Positions 1 through 6,191 of a DNA stretch of 6,830 nucleotides are shown one piece after another. Every line of letters starts with the position of its first letter. The stretch's first letter is position 1. Where the stretch lies: positions 1 to 6,830 of the forward strand of contig JACCYG010000052.1 in the NCBI GenBank assembly GCA_013696595.1, written 5' to 3'. The notes under the pieces were generated by a model that saw only the letters and a list, made by a program, of their open reading frames with translations, did not search any database and was not told where the DNA came from. Origin of the DNA: Actinomycetota bacterium. GTDB lineage: Bacteria; Actinomycetota; Thermoleophilia; Gaiellales; Gaiellaceae. The translations under genes and the position numbers were made by a program.

Positions 1-1385
1 AGGTCCAGCAGCATCTCGGCAACGACCGCGTGCGCGCGGTTGCGATGGACTCGACGGACGGGCTCGCGCGCGGCGTGGACGTCGAGAACACCGGTGCGCC
101 CATCAGCGTCCCCGTCGGCGATGCGACGCTCGGGCGCCTCTTCAACGTGCTCGGCGACGTGATCGACGAGAAGGGCGACGACGTGAAGGCGGAGGAGCGC
201 TGGCCGATTCATCGCGATGCGCCGAGCTTCGAAGACCTCCAGCCGACGGTCGAGCTCTTCGAGACGGGCATTAAGGTGATCGATCTCCTCGCTCCCTACG
301 TGAAGGGCGGCAAGGTCGGACTGTTCGGCGGCGCGGGAGTAGGGAAGACCGTGCTCATCCAGGAGCTCATACGGAGCATCGCGGAGGAGCACTCTGGCCT
401 CTCGGTCTTCACGGGCGTCGGAGAGCGCACCCGCGAAGGCAACGACCTCTACCTCGAGATGACCGAGTCGGGTGTCATCGACAAGACGGCGCTCGTCTTC
501 GGCCAGATGAACGAGCCGCCGGGCGCTCGCCTGCGAGTCGGTCTCTCGGGGCTCACCATGGCCGAGTACTTCCGCGAGCAGGGCCAGGACGTCCTGCTCT
601 TCATCGACAACATCTTCCGCTTCGTGCAAGCGGGCTCCGAGGTTTCCGCGCTCCTCGGGCGCATGCCCTCGGCGTTCGGCTACCAGCCGACTCTCGCAAC
701 CGAGATGGGCCAGCTGCAGGAGCGGATCACATCCACTCGACGCGGATCGGTCACCTCGGTGCAGGCGATCTACGTCCCGGCCGACGACCTGACCGACCCC
801 GCACCCGCGAACACGTTCGCCCACCTCGATGCCACGACCGTGCTGAACCGTGCGCTGACCGAGCAGGGGATCTATCCAGCCGTCGACCCTCTCGACTCGG
901 TCTCGCGGATCATGCAGCCCGGCGTCGTCTCCGACGAGCATTACCGGACCGCGACCGGGGTCCAGGAGATCCTCCAGCGTTACAAGGAGCTGCAGGACAT
1001 CATCGCGATCCTCGGCATGGAGGAGCTTTCGGACGAGGACAAGGTCGTAGTCCAGCGCGCCCGCAAGATCCAGCGGTTCCTCTCGCAGCCCTTCTTCGTC
1101 GCCGAGCAGTTCACGGGAACACCGGGCAAGTACGTCTCGCTCGAAGACACGATTCGCGGCTTCACCGAGATCCTCGAGGGCAAGCACGACGAGCTCCCGG
1201 AAGGCGCCTTCTACATGGTCGGAACGATCGACGAGGCGGTCGAGCGCGGTCGCGAGCTCGCCGGCCAGGAGGAGGACGAGCCCGAGGACGAGGCGGAGGG
1301 CGATGAGGAGCCGGCGGCCGAGACCGAGTCGGAGTCCGAATCAGAGGCCGAGCCTGAGCGCGAGCCCGAGCCGACGGCTGCCTAG
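1..1385 (+). CDS. atpD: F1Fo ATP synthase subunit beta, 5'-truncated
   Basis: Catalytic beta subunit of the F1 head of ATP synthase, which makes ATP from ADP and phosphate at the inner face of the membrane using the proton gradient. The window opens inside the gene. The first complete codon is at 3 and 460 codons remain, so about 45-50 N-terminal residues are missing by comparison with usual beta subunits. Visible landmarks are the Walker A loop GGAGVGKT (327-350), the GERTREG segment with the catalytic glutamate (codon at 423), the Walker B aspartate in LLFIDN (codon at 606), and the alpha/beta family signature PAVDPLDSVS (876-905). The normal C-terminus ends around FYMVGTIDEAVERG. Here it continues into an acidic tail (1266-1382). 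The gene is followed 40 bases later by atpC, the standard atpHAGDC order. An internal GTG at 30 could be mistaken for a start but lies within conserved beta sequence. Confidence 0.97.
   Translation, partial: VQQHLGNDRVRAVAMDSTDGLARGVDVENTGAPISVPVGDATLGRLFNVLGDVIDEKGDDVKAEERWPIHRDAPSFEDLQPTVELFETGIKVIDLLAPYVKGGKVGLFGGAGVGKTVLIQELIRSIAEEHSGLSVFTGVGERTREGNDLYLEMTESGVIDKTALVFGQMNEPPGARLRVGLSGLTMAEYFREQGQDVLLFIDNIFRFVQAGSEVSALLGRMPSAFGYQPTLATEMGQLQERITSTRRGSVTSVQAIYVPADDLTDPAPANTFAHLDATTVLNRALTEQGIYPAVDPLDSVSRIMQPGVVSDEHYRTATGVQEILQRYKELQDIIAILGMEELSDEDKVVVQRARKIQRFLSQPFFVAEQFTGTPGKYVSLEDTIRGFTEILEGKHDELPEGAFYMVGTIDEAVERGRELAGQEEDEPEDEAEGDEEPAAETESESESEAEPEREPEPTAA
1266..1382 (+). repeat. Low-complexity acidic tail of AtpD
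   Basis: The last 39 codons of atpD encode a tail in which 20 residues are Glu or Asp, with an alternating Glu-Ser stretch (ESESESE) and then Glu-Pro repeats. The DNA is correspondingly rich in gag/gac triplets. The tail follows the normal end of the beta subunit and stays in frame to the stop at 1383-1385, so it is a real extension rather than a frameshift product. It is probably disordered. Its function is unknown. Confidence 0.85.
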
Positions 1386-1425
1386 CCTGGTCGTGCCCGA
1401 ACGCGTTCAGGACGCTCGGTGAGCC

Positions 1426-1851
1426 GTGGCTGAGGGAAGCGTCAAGACATTCTCGCTCTCGCTCGTCACCCCGGAAGGCGCGGCCTTCCAGGGCGAGGCC
1501 GAACGGCTTATCGTCCCAGGGGCGGCCGGCGAGATCGGCGTGCTCGCGCGTCATGCGCCGCTCGTCGCGATGCTACGCGCAGGCGAGATCCGCATTCGCA
1601 CGAGCGGGGAGTGGCAGACGTTCGCCGCCGGGCCCGGGTACTTCAAGGTGCAGCGCGACCGGGCGATCGTCCTCGTCGACGACGCCGTTCGCGCCGAAGA
1701 CATCGACGTAGAGCAGGCCCGCCGCGAGGTGGAAGACGCGCGGACGCTTCTCGAGCGTGCCGAAGCGGGCGAGGAGGAAGTCGACCGCTGGATCGCCGAG
1801 CAACGCCTTCGTCACGCCGAGAACAAGATCGCCGTCGCCGGGCGCGGGTAG
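1426..1851 (+). CDS. atpC: F1Fo ATP synthase subunit epsilon
   Basis: Epsilon subunit of the F1 central stalk, which couples rotation to catalysis and can inhibit ATP hydrolysis through its C-terminal helices. The 141-residue product has the typical N-terminal beta-sandwich (about residues 8-90), including the family pattern PGAAGEIGVLARHAPLVA (residues 31-48). A helical hairpin follows (about residues 94-137), ending in a segment like the usual epsilon C-terminal helix (RLRHAENKIAVA). Length is normal. The start is a GTG at 1426. It was chosen because the N-terminus then matches the family (residues 9-16, FSLSLVTP, form the first strand). The Shine-Dalgarno signal is weak: GGTGAG lies very close at 1418-1423 and AGGA further away at 1409-1412. 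Translation may therefore depend on coupling to atpD, 40 bases upstream. It is the last gene of the atp operon in this window. Confidence 0.95.
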   Translation: MAEGSVKTFSLSLVTPEGAAFQGEAERLIVPGAAGEIGVLARHAPLVAMLRAGEIRIRTSGEWQTFAAGPGYFKVQRDRAIVLVDDAVRAEDIDVEQARREVEDARTLLERAEAGEEEVDRWIAEQRLRHAENKIAVAGRG

Positions 1852-1853
1852 TC

Positions 1854-1871
1854 CCGTACGCGCGCGTACGG
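1854..1871. terminator. Perfect 18-bp palindrome after atpC (possible terminator or operator)
   Basis: Starting two bases after the atpC stop is a perfect inverted repeat that as RNA forms a 7-bp stem CCGTACG/CGTACGG around a CGCG loop. There is no T run after it, so it is not a classical intrinsic terminator. Its position directly after the last atp gene fits transcript end or 3'-end protection. A dimeric regulator site is the alternative, since the DNA is a true palindrome. Confidence 0.4.
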
Positions 1872-1935
1872 TGCGCGAGCCTTACGCGGTCGGCACAGAG
1901 GTTCCTTAGAGAATCGTTAACCACCACCTGCGCAC

Positions 1936-1966
1936 TTGTGAAGCCCGGGACGGTGTCTGCTACGTT
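1936..1966 (+). promoter_or_regulatory. Candidate sigma-70-type promoter for the split metE operon
   Basis: An extended -10 box, TGC followed by TACGTT (1958-1966), fits TGnTAnnnT. A -35-like TTGTGA lies at 1936-1941, but the 19-base spacing is long, so the extended -10 would have to compensate. The predicted transcription start is near 1973. That would give a leader of about 90 bases before the ATG at 2063, just enclosing the alternative hairpins described below. Prediction from pattern only. Confidence 0.4.
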
Positions 1967-1978
1967 CCGGCCGCCTAT

Positions 1979-2047
1979 GGGGGAGCACGCCCCGTCTGAG
2001 CGGCACTGCACGTTGTTAGGCTCCCGCTTCGGCGGGACTCTGTTTTT
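1979..2047 (+). promoter_or_regulatory. Candidate transcription attenuator / riboswitch-like leader
   Basis: Two RNA helices here exclude each other. GGGAGC (1981-1986) is fully complementary to GCTCCC (2020-2025), closing a 33-base internal region. The second arm overlaps the 5' arm (2022-2027) of a terminator hairpin. A third option, GGGG (1980-1983) with CCCC (1990-1993), would tie up the 5' arm of the first helix and free the terminator. This antiterminator/terminator arrangement directly upstream of methionine synthase genes suggests control of read-through by a methionine-pathway signal. I do not see the conserved cores of SAM-I, SAM-II, SAH or cobalamin riboswitches, so the ligand or sensor is unknown. 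Confidence 0.45.
2022..2047 (+). terminator. UUCG-capped intrinsic terminator hairpin upstream of the metE-like pair
   Basis: TCCCGC (2022-2027) pairs with GCGGGA (2032-2037) around a TTCG loop. The C(UUCG)G closing makes this an especially stable tetraloop. CTCTG and five T residues (2043-2047) follow. The T run begins five bases after the stem, a little further than ideal. The hairpin ends 15 bases before the ATG at 2063, so it most likely acts as a conditional terminator in the leader rather than as the end of the atp operon. Confidence 0.55.
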
Positions 2048-2052
2048 CGGGG

Positions 2053-2058
2053 AAGGAG
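2053..2058 (+). promoter_or_regulatory. Ribosome binding site for the MetE N-domain-like gene
   Basis: AAGGAG lies four bases before the ATG at 2063. The site starts six bases after the T run of the leader hairpin, so it remains single-stranded in the terminator fold. It fixes the start of the downstream gene. Confidence 0.7.
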
Positions 2059-2062
2059 ACCA

Positions 2063-2968
2063 ATGGAATTGAAGGCGTTCGCGCCGGGCATCTATCCGCG
2101 CTCTCAGGCGCTCGTGCAAGCGACGCGCGACCTCGAGCGGGGCCGAACGACGGAGCATGCCGTCGACGAGCAGTTCGAGCGGGATCTCCAGCAGTTCGTC
2201 GAAGCGCAGGAACAGGCCGGACTCGACCTCCTGGCGGACGGCCTGCTTCGCTGGCACGACATCTTCCGGCCGCTCGCAGATCGCGCGGAGGGCCTCGACG
2301 CGCGTCCGCTCACCCGGTTTCTCGACACGAACACGTTCTACCGAGCGGTGCTCGTCGAGGGAGAGCCGCACCTCGAGGACCCGCTGCCCGCGCCGAACCT
2401 CCCGTCCGGACGCTGGGTCGCGACCTTGCCCTCTCCGCTCGCCTTCTCGTTCGCGTCGGACCGCGCCGCCTCGGCAGACGCTCTCGCGCGGGACGTGCTC
2501 GCGCCGCAGATCGAGGCGTACGGGGCGGCAGGCTGCGCGCTCGTCGTGCTTTCGGAGCCGTTCCTCGCACGCGAAGGAGGCATCGAAGAGCTTCGCTCTG
2601 CCCTTTCCGGGCTTCCCGATTCGGTCCCCCTCGCGCTGCACCTCGTCTTCGCCGACGCGGGTGCAGTGATCGAGGACCTGGCGGATCTCCCGGTCGACGC
2701 GATCGGCGTCGATTTCTACTCGACGAGCGTCGACGCGATCCCCACCGGTTTTCCTAAGACGATCCTCGCGGGCGTCGTCGACGTCCGTAGCTCGGCGGTC
2801 GAGGGTGTTGCCGAGGTCGCGCGCTTCGCAGCCGCGCTCGCTGACCGCGAGCCGGCCGGCCTGTCGCTCGTCCCCAACGGTGACCTACAGTTCGTCCCCG
2901 AGCCCATCGCGCGCCGGAAGCTTGGAGTGCTCGGCGACGCAAGAGCCCCTTTGCAGGAGGTCGCATGA
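2063..2968 (+). CDS. MetE N-terminal-domain-like protein (folate-side half of a split methionine synthase)
   Basis: A 301-residue protein that I read as the separate counterpart of the N-terminal barrel of cobalamin-independent methionine synthase. The first 60 residues follow the MetE pattern: YPR near the N-terminus, a charged helix, then QAGLDLLADGLLRWHDI, matching the QAGIDLLPVGDFAWYDH region of E. coli MetE as I recall it. The zinc-site positions of the catalytic barrel are absent. The IDEP-like motif is SEP (residues 164-166), the H-x-C position reads H193-L-V195, and the NPDCG position reads PNGD (residues 271-274). It is therefore unlikely to be catalytic alone and probably binds folate or scaffolds the next protein. 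The start has a good AAGGAG site. Its stop overlaps the next start (ATGA), pointing to coupled translation and a fixed ratio. A degenerate stand-alone MetE paralogue is the alternative. Confidence 0.75.
   Translation: MELKAFAPGIYPRSQALVQATRDLERGRTTEHAVDEQFERDLQQFVEAQEQAGLDLLADGLLRWHDIFRPLADRAEGLDARPLTRFLDTNTFYRAVLVEGEPHLEDPLPAPNLPSGRWVATLPSPLAFSFASDRAASADALARDVLAPQIEAYGAAGCALVVLSEPFLAREGGIEELRSALSGLPDSVPLALHLVFADAGAVIEDLADLPVDAIGVDFYSTSVDAIPTGFPKTILAGVVDVRSSAVEGVAEVARFAAALADREPAGLSLVPNGDLQFVPEPIARRKLGVLGDARAPLQEVA
2955..2960 (+). promoter_or_regulatory. Ribosome binding site and ATGA coupling site for the catalytic metE-like gene
   Basis: A perfect AGGAGG lies four bases before the ATG at 2965, inside the end of the upstream gene. 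The ATG shares bases with the upstream TGA (2966-2968). This is a textbook layout for translational coupling and settles the start of the second gene. Confidence 0.8.
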
Positions 2969-4137
2969 GTGTCAAGTTCCTGACGAGAGAGATCGGATCG
3001 CTCGGCAAGCCGCCGTGGCGCGTGAAGAGCTTCGCGGGCCGTGCGCTCGACGAGGCCGACGTGGCCGACGCCGCCCGCTGGGGCGAGCGGCTCGAGGTCG
3101 ACGGATACGAGCGGCTCGCCGAGCTGCTGCGGCGGGGTAGCTTCCAGCCCGCCGACCTGGAGGAGATCGACGACTGGGCGGCGCGTTACGGGCTCGCGCT
3201 GCTCGAGCGCGCCGGGCTCGACGTCGTCTACGACGGCGAACAGCGCCGAACCGAGATGTACGACCACGTCGCACGCCACGCGCGTGGATTCGAAGAGCGC
3301 GGCATCGTCCGGTCCTTCGACAACAAGTACTACTCGAAGGCTGCAGTGGTCGAGGGGCCCGCGGTCGACGATGCGTACGACGTGGAGGAGTTCCGCTTCG
3401 TCGTCGACCACACGGACCGGCGCGTGAAGGTCCCGTTGACCGGCGCCTACACGATGGTCGACTGGTCGTACGACGAGCACTACGCGCGCGACGGTGCGCT
3501 CGGCGCGTCAGCCGAGCGCCGCTATGAAGCACGCACGCGCTTCGTCGCCGACGTCGCCGAGCACGTGATCCGTCCGAACGTCGCAGGGCTCGTCGAGGCG
3601 GGTGCCGACTGGATTCAGATCGACGAACCGGCCGCTGCGACGAAGCCGGACGAGGTGCCGCTCGTCGTGCAGGGGTTCAACGCCTCTGTCGCCGGTATTC
3701 GCGCGACGAAGAGCATGCACATCTGCTTCTCCGACTACAGCGCGCTTTGGCCGCACGTTCTCGAGCTCGAGGACTGCTTCGAGCTCCAACTCGAGTTCGC
3801 GAACCGCGACTCGCGCGACCTCGGGACGAGCGACGAGGATCGGCCGGGCTATGCAGACACGCTCCGGCTCTTCAAGGAGCACGGCTACCCGAACGTCGGC
3901 CTGGGCGTGCTCGACATCCATTCCGACTTCATCGAGCCCGCAGAGCTCGTGAGGGACCGCATCCTGTACGCGGTCGACGTGCTCGAGGATCCGGAACGGG
4001 TCCAGGTCAACCCAGATTGCGGCCTGCGGACGCGCTCCTGGGACGTCGTGTACGAGAAGCTCTCGAACATGGTCGAAGGGACGCGGCTCGCGGAGGAGGT
4101 GCTGAACCGCGCGCACGCGGCGCCTGCGGGTCGCTAG
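2965..4137 (+). CDS. metE: Methionine synthase catalytic domain protein (MetE C-terminal type, cobalamin-independent family)
   Basis: A 390-residue zinc-dependent homocysteine S-methyltransferase barrel, predicted to make methionine in the cytoplasm. All expected active-site elements of the MetE C-terminal domain are visible. These are an IGS motif (residues 10-12), the Glu of YDGEQ (E92), the TGAYTMVDWS segment, IDEP with D220, and the zinc ligands H252 and C254 (HIC), E277 (LEFAN) and C352 (NPDCGLRTR). The catalytic His lies in DIHS (H319). Full MetE is about 750 residues, so this is the catalytic half only. The matching N-terminal half appears to be the overlapping upstream gene (ATGA overlap). 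The methyl donor is not certain. With the partner it could be methyl-tetrahydrofolate. Alone it would resemble the folate-independent core methionine synthases. Expression is probably tied to the attenuator-like leader before the first gene. Confidence 0.88.
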   Translation: MSVKFLTREIGSLGKPPWRVKSFAGRALDEADVADAARWGERLEVDGYERLAELLRRGSFQPADLEEIDDWAARYGLALLERAGLDVVYDGEQRRTEMYDHVARHARGFEERGIVRSFDNKYYSKAAVVEGPAVDDAYDVEEFRFVVDHTDRRVKVPLTGAYTMVDWSYDEHYARDGALGASAERRYEARTRFVADVAEHVIRPNVAGLVEAGADWIQIDEPAAATKPDEVPLVVQGFNASVAGIRATKSMHICFSDYSALWPHVLELEDCFELQLEFANRDSRDLGTSDEDRPGYADTLRLFKEHGYPNVGLGVLDIHSDFIEPAELVRDRILYAVDVLEDPERVQVNPDCGLRTRSWDVVYEKLSNMVEGTRLAEEVLNRAHAAPAGR

Positions 4138-4189
4138 AAGCGGCAAGGAACGCGCCGCTCTCCGGCGAAGCACGCGCCGCCCCCCGCGT

Positions 4190-4195
4190 TATCCT
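4190..4195 (+). promoter_or_regulatory. Possible -10 box for the LCP gene
   Basis: TATCCT fits TAnnnT and is one of the few AT-leaning spots in the 87-base gap between metE and the LCP gene. It would place the transcription start near 4202. No convincing -35 element is visible upstream. Confidence 0.3.
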
Positions 4196-4201
4196 CCGCC
4201 C

Positions 4202-4221
4202 GTCGCCCGGGGGCGACTTTT
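4202..4221 (+). terminator. Terminator-like hairpin downstream of the metE pair
   Basis: GTCGCC (4202-4207) pairs with GGCGAC (4212-4217) around CGGG, followed directly by four T residues (4218-4221). The 6-bp GC-rich stem plus T run fits an intrinsic terminator for the metE operon. It ends only three bases before the ATG at 4225, so it would also occupy the ribosome binding region of the next gene if that start is right. Confidence 0.45.
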
Positions 4222-4224
4222 CGT

Positions 4225-6135
4225 ATGAAGACGACGTTGAAGAGAAGCGTCAGCCGCGGGTCGATGAACGGCGCGCCCGCCCTTCCCCCGAGCCCCCTGA
4301 CGGCGGTCACGAGATATGGGCCGGCCGGCCGGAGCCGTGTCGGCCTGCTCGGAAGGATCCTGTTCTGGTTTCTCGTCACCCTCCTCGTCGCCGCCGGCGG
4401 GCTCGCGGGCGGCGTCTGGCTCTACTTCGAGCACAGCATCCACGAGACGCGCGCCCACACCGCCGAGGCAAAGGAGGCGCAGGCGATCCTGGACGTGGTG
4501 CCTCCGCCCGACCAGGCGGCGGTCGCGATGGTCCTCGGGTACGACTCCCGCCTGGGAGCAGACAAGGGGAACCCGCCGCGCTCTGACACCGTGCTGCTCG
4601 TCCGGGCCGATCCGCAGACGAAGGCGATCTCGCTCCTCTCGTTTCCCCGTGACCTCGTCGTCGAGATCCCCGCCTGCCGCAGCTTTCCGACGCGCGTGAC
4701 GCGGATCAACGAGGCCTACACGGAATGCGGGACGAAAGGTGCGCTCCAGACGATCCGAAACCTGACCGGAATCCCGATCAACTACTTCATCACGGTCAAC
4801 TTCCGCGGCTTCACGGACATCGTGAACGAGCTCGGAGGCGTCTACATCGACGTCGACCGCCGCTACTTCAACGACGTAACCGGGCCGGGCGGCTACGCGA
4901 AGATCGACCTTCACCCCGGCTACCAGCGTCTCAAGGGCGGCCCGGCACTCGACTACGTGCGCTACCGGCACACGGATTCCGATCTGTACCGGAACGCCCG
5001 GCAGCAGGAGTTCCTGAAGGCGGTGAAGCAGCAGGTCAGCGGCCTCTCGGCCGCCTGGAAGCTGCATGGGATCGTGAACGCGATCACCTCCAACGTCGAG
5101 GTCGGCGTGGGCGGGGGCGGGACGCTCGAGCCGGAAACCGTCCTGAGCTACGCGAAGCTCGCGTACGAGCTGCCGAGCGGGAACTTCCATCAGGTTCGGA
5201 TCGAGGGGCTCGCGGAGGCGAATCTCGGCGGAGCGTCGGTGCTCACGGCCTCCGATTCCCAGGTCGACGAAGCCGTCGAGACGTTCATGAACCCGGACCC
5301 GCAAGCGGCTGAGAAAGCTGCCGCGGTGGCGACGGGCGGCAAGCCGAAGCCGACCGGCCGGAGCGGTCCGCCAGCCTCGAGTGTTACGGTCGAGGTCCTG
5401 AACGGAAACGGCGTCACGGGCGCGGCGGACGACGGTGCGTTTCTCCTCGCGCGACGCGGCTACCAGGCACTGAACGGCGGGGACGCCGACCGAAGCAATT
5501 ACTTCAAGACGCAGGTCTTCTATGACCCGGCAAACGCGGACGGCAGCGCCGCCGCCGCGGACGTGGCCAAACTCTTCGGTGACGCCGACGTGGCCGAAGC
5601 ACCGGCCGCGCAAACCCTCGAGACGACGCTCCGCGTGATCGTCGGCCAAACGTTCAAAGGCAGGCTCACACCGGGCCCGAAAGACGAGACGCCCGAGCAC
5701 GAGCCGGCCGCGGTCGAGCGAGACTCGGGCGAGGCCGCACAGCGCGTCAAGCGCGCCCAACGCAGGGTCGACTTCCCCTTGCTCGTTCCGACGCTTCGCG
5801 AGGAGGCCTCCGATCTGAGCACCCTGGAGCCGATCCGGACCTACAAGCTGGCCGGGCACGACGCTGTCCGGCTCGTCTACAACGGACCGTTCGGGACGGA
5901 CTACTGGGGCGTGCAGCAGACGAACTGGACGGATGCCCCGCCGCTCAACGGCCCGAGCCTAATCCGGAGGAGCGGCGGGCGCGAGTACAAGCTCTTCTTC
6001 AACGGCTCGCACCTGCACGTCGTCGCATTCGAGGAAAACGGTGGCGCTTACTGGGTCGTGAACAGCCTCCTCGACAAGCTCTCGAACGAGACGATGCTCG
6101 CTATCGCCCGGGGACTGAAGCCGATCAAGCGCTAG
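4225..6135 (+). CDS. LytR-CpsA-Psr (LCP) family cell-wall glycopolymer ligase with LytR_C and an extra C-terminal domain
   Basis: A 636-residue membrane protein predicted to transfer undecaprenyl-linked glycopolymers to peptidoglycan outside the membrane. Order: a basic cytoplasmic N-terminus (1-44), one membrane helix (about 45-67), the LCP catalytic domain (about 98-290), a variable linker, a LytR_C domain (about 386-478), a charged linker rich in Glu and Arg, and a further domain (about 515-636). LCP hallmarks are LGYDSR (104-109), RSDT (119-122), FPRD (140-143), RINEAY, and YVRYRHTDSD followed by NARQQ (244-261), which supply the acidic and arginine residues that bind the pyrophosphate lipid. 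The ATG at 4225 has only a poor GGGGG site and abuts a hairpin. ATG 4264 is a possible alternative start and would leave the membrane helix intact. The neighbouring sugar dehydrogenase supports an envelope polysaccharide role. Confidence 0.9.
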   Translation: MKTTLKRSVSRGSMNGAPALPPSPLTAVTRYGPAGRSRVGLLGRILFWFLVTLLVAAGGLAGGVWLYFEHSIHETRAHTAEAKEAQAILDVVPPPDQAAVAMVLGYDSRLGADKGNPPRSDTVLLVRADPQTKAISLLSFPRDLVVEIPACRSFPTRVTRINEAYTECGTKGALQTIRNLTGIPINYFITVNFRGFTDIVNELGGVYIDVDRRYFNDVTGPGGYAKIDLHPGYQRLKGGPALDYVRYRHTDSDLYRNARQQEFLKAVKQQVSGLSAAWKLHGIVNAITSNVEVGVGGGGTLEPETVLSYAKLAYELPSGNFHQVRIEGLAEANLGGASVLTASDSQVDEAVETFMNPDPQAAEKAAAVATGGKPKPTGRSGPPASSVTVEVLNGNGVTGAADDGAFLLARRGYQALNGGDADRSNYFKTQVFYDPANADGSAAAADVAKLFGDADVAEAPAAQTLETTLRVIVGQTFKGRLTPGPKDETPEHEPAAVERDSGEAAQRVKRAQRRVDFPLLVPTLREEASDLSTLEPIRTYKLAGHDAVRLVYNGPFGTDYWGVQQTNWTDAPPLNGPSLIRRSGGREYKLFFNGSHLHVVAFEENGGAYWVVNSLLDKLSNETMLAIARGLKPIKR

Positions 6136-6156
6136 GCGCCTGCGCGAACGGGCAGG

Positions 6157-6185
6157 TTCGCCCCTCCAGATTGCACAACTACAAT
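6157..6185 (+). promoter_or_regulatory. Promoter for the UDP-sugar dehydrogenase gene, probably leaderless
   Basis: TACAAT (6180-6185) is a near-consensus -10 box, with a weak -35 candidate TTCGCC (6157-6162) at the standard 17-base spacing. Counting the last T as -7 puts the transcription start at 6192, which is the A of the ATG. No Shine-Dalgarno sequence lies before this ATG, as expected for a leaderless mRNA. Confidence 0.6.
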
Positions 6186-6191
6186 TCGACG

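Noticed and set aside
1266..1385. Frameshift creating the AtpD acidic tail
   Set aside because: The frame is continuous with the conserved beta subunit, codon third positions stay GC-rich, and the stop lies at a normal distance from atpC.
1852..2062. Cobalamin or SAM riboswitch upstream of the methionine genes
   Set aside because: Tempting because of the context, but the B12 box and its partner motifs and the SAM-I/SAM-IV cores are not visible. A GGCACTG at 2002-2008 only loosely recalls the B12 box. Kept only as an unclassified attenuator candidate.
1643..2641. 332-codon open frame on the - strand over atpC and the MetE-like gene
   Set aside because: It crosses two well-supported genes and the leader, is arginine-rich and has no domain signature. 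It is a GC-rich shadow frame.
4139..4159. Hairpin AGCGGC/GCCGCT with a 9-base loop right after the metE stop
   Set aside because: Six-bp stem, no T run and in GC-rich DNA where such repeats arise easily. The hairpin at 4202-4221 is the better terminator candidate.
4189..5859. Long open frame on the - strand opposite the LCP gene (556 codons)
   Set aside because: It mirrors the high-GC codon pattern of the LCP gene, has low-complexity Arg/Val/Asp-rich composition and no recognisable motif. The + strand frame has clear LCP motifs throughout.
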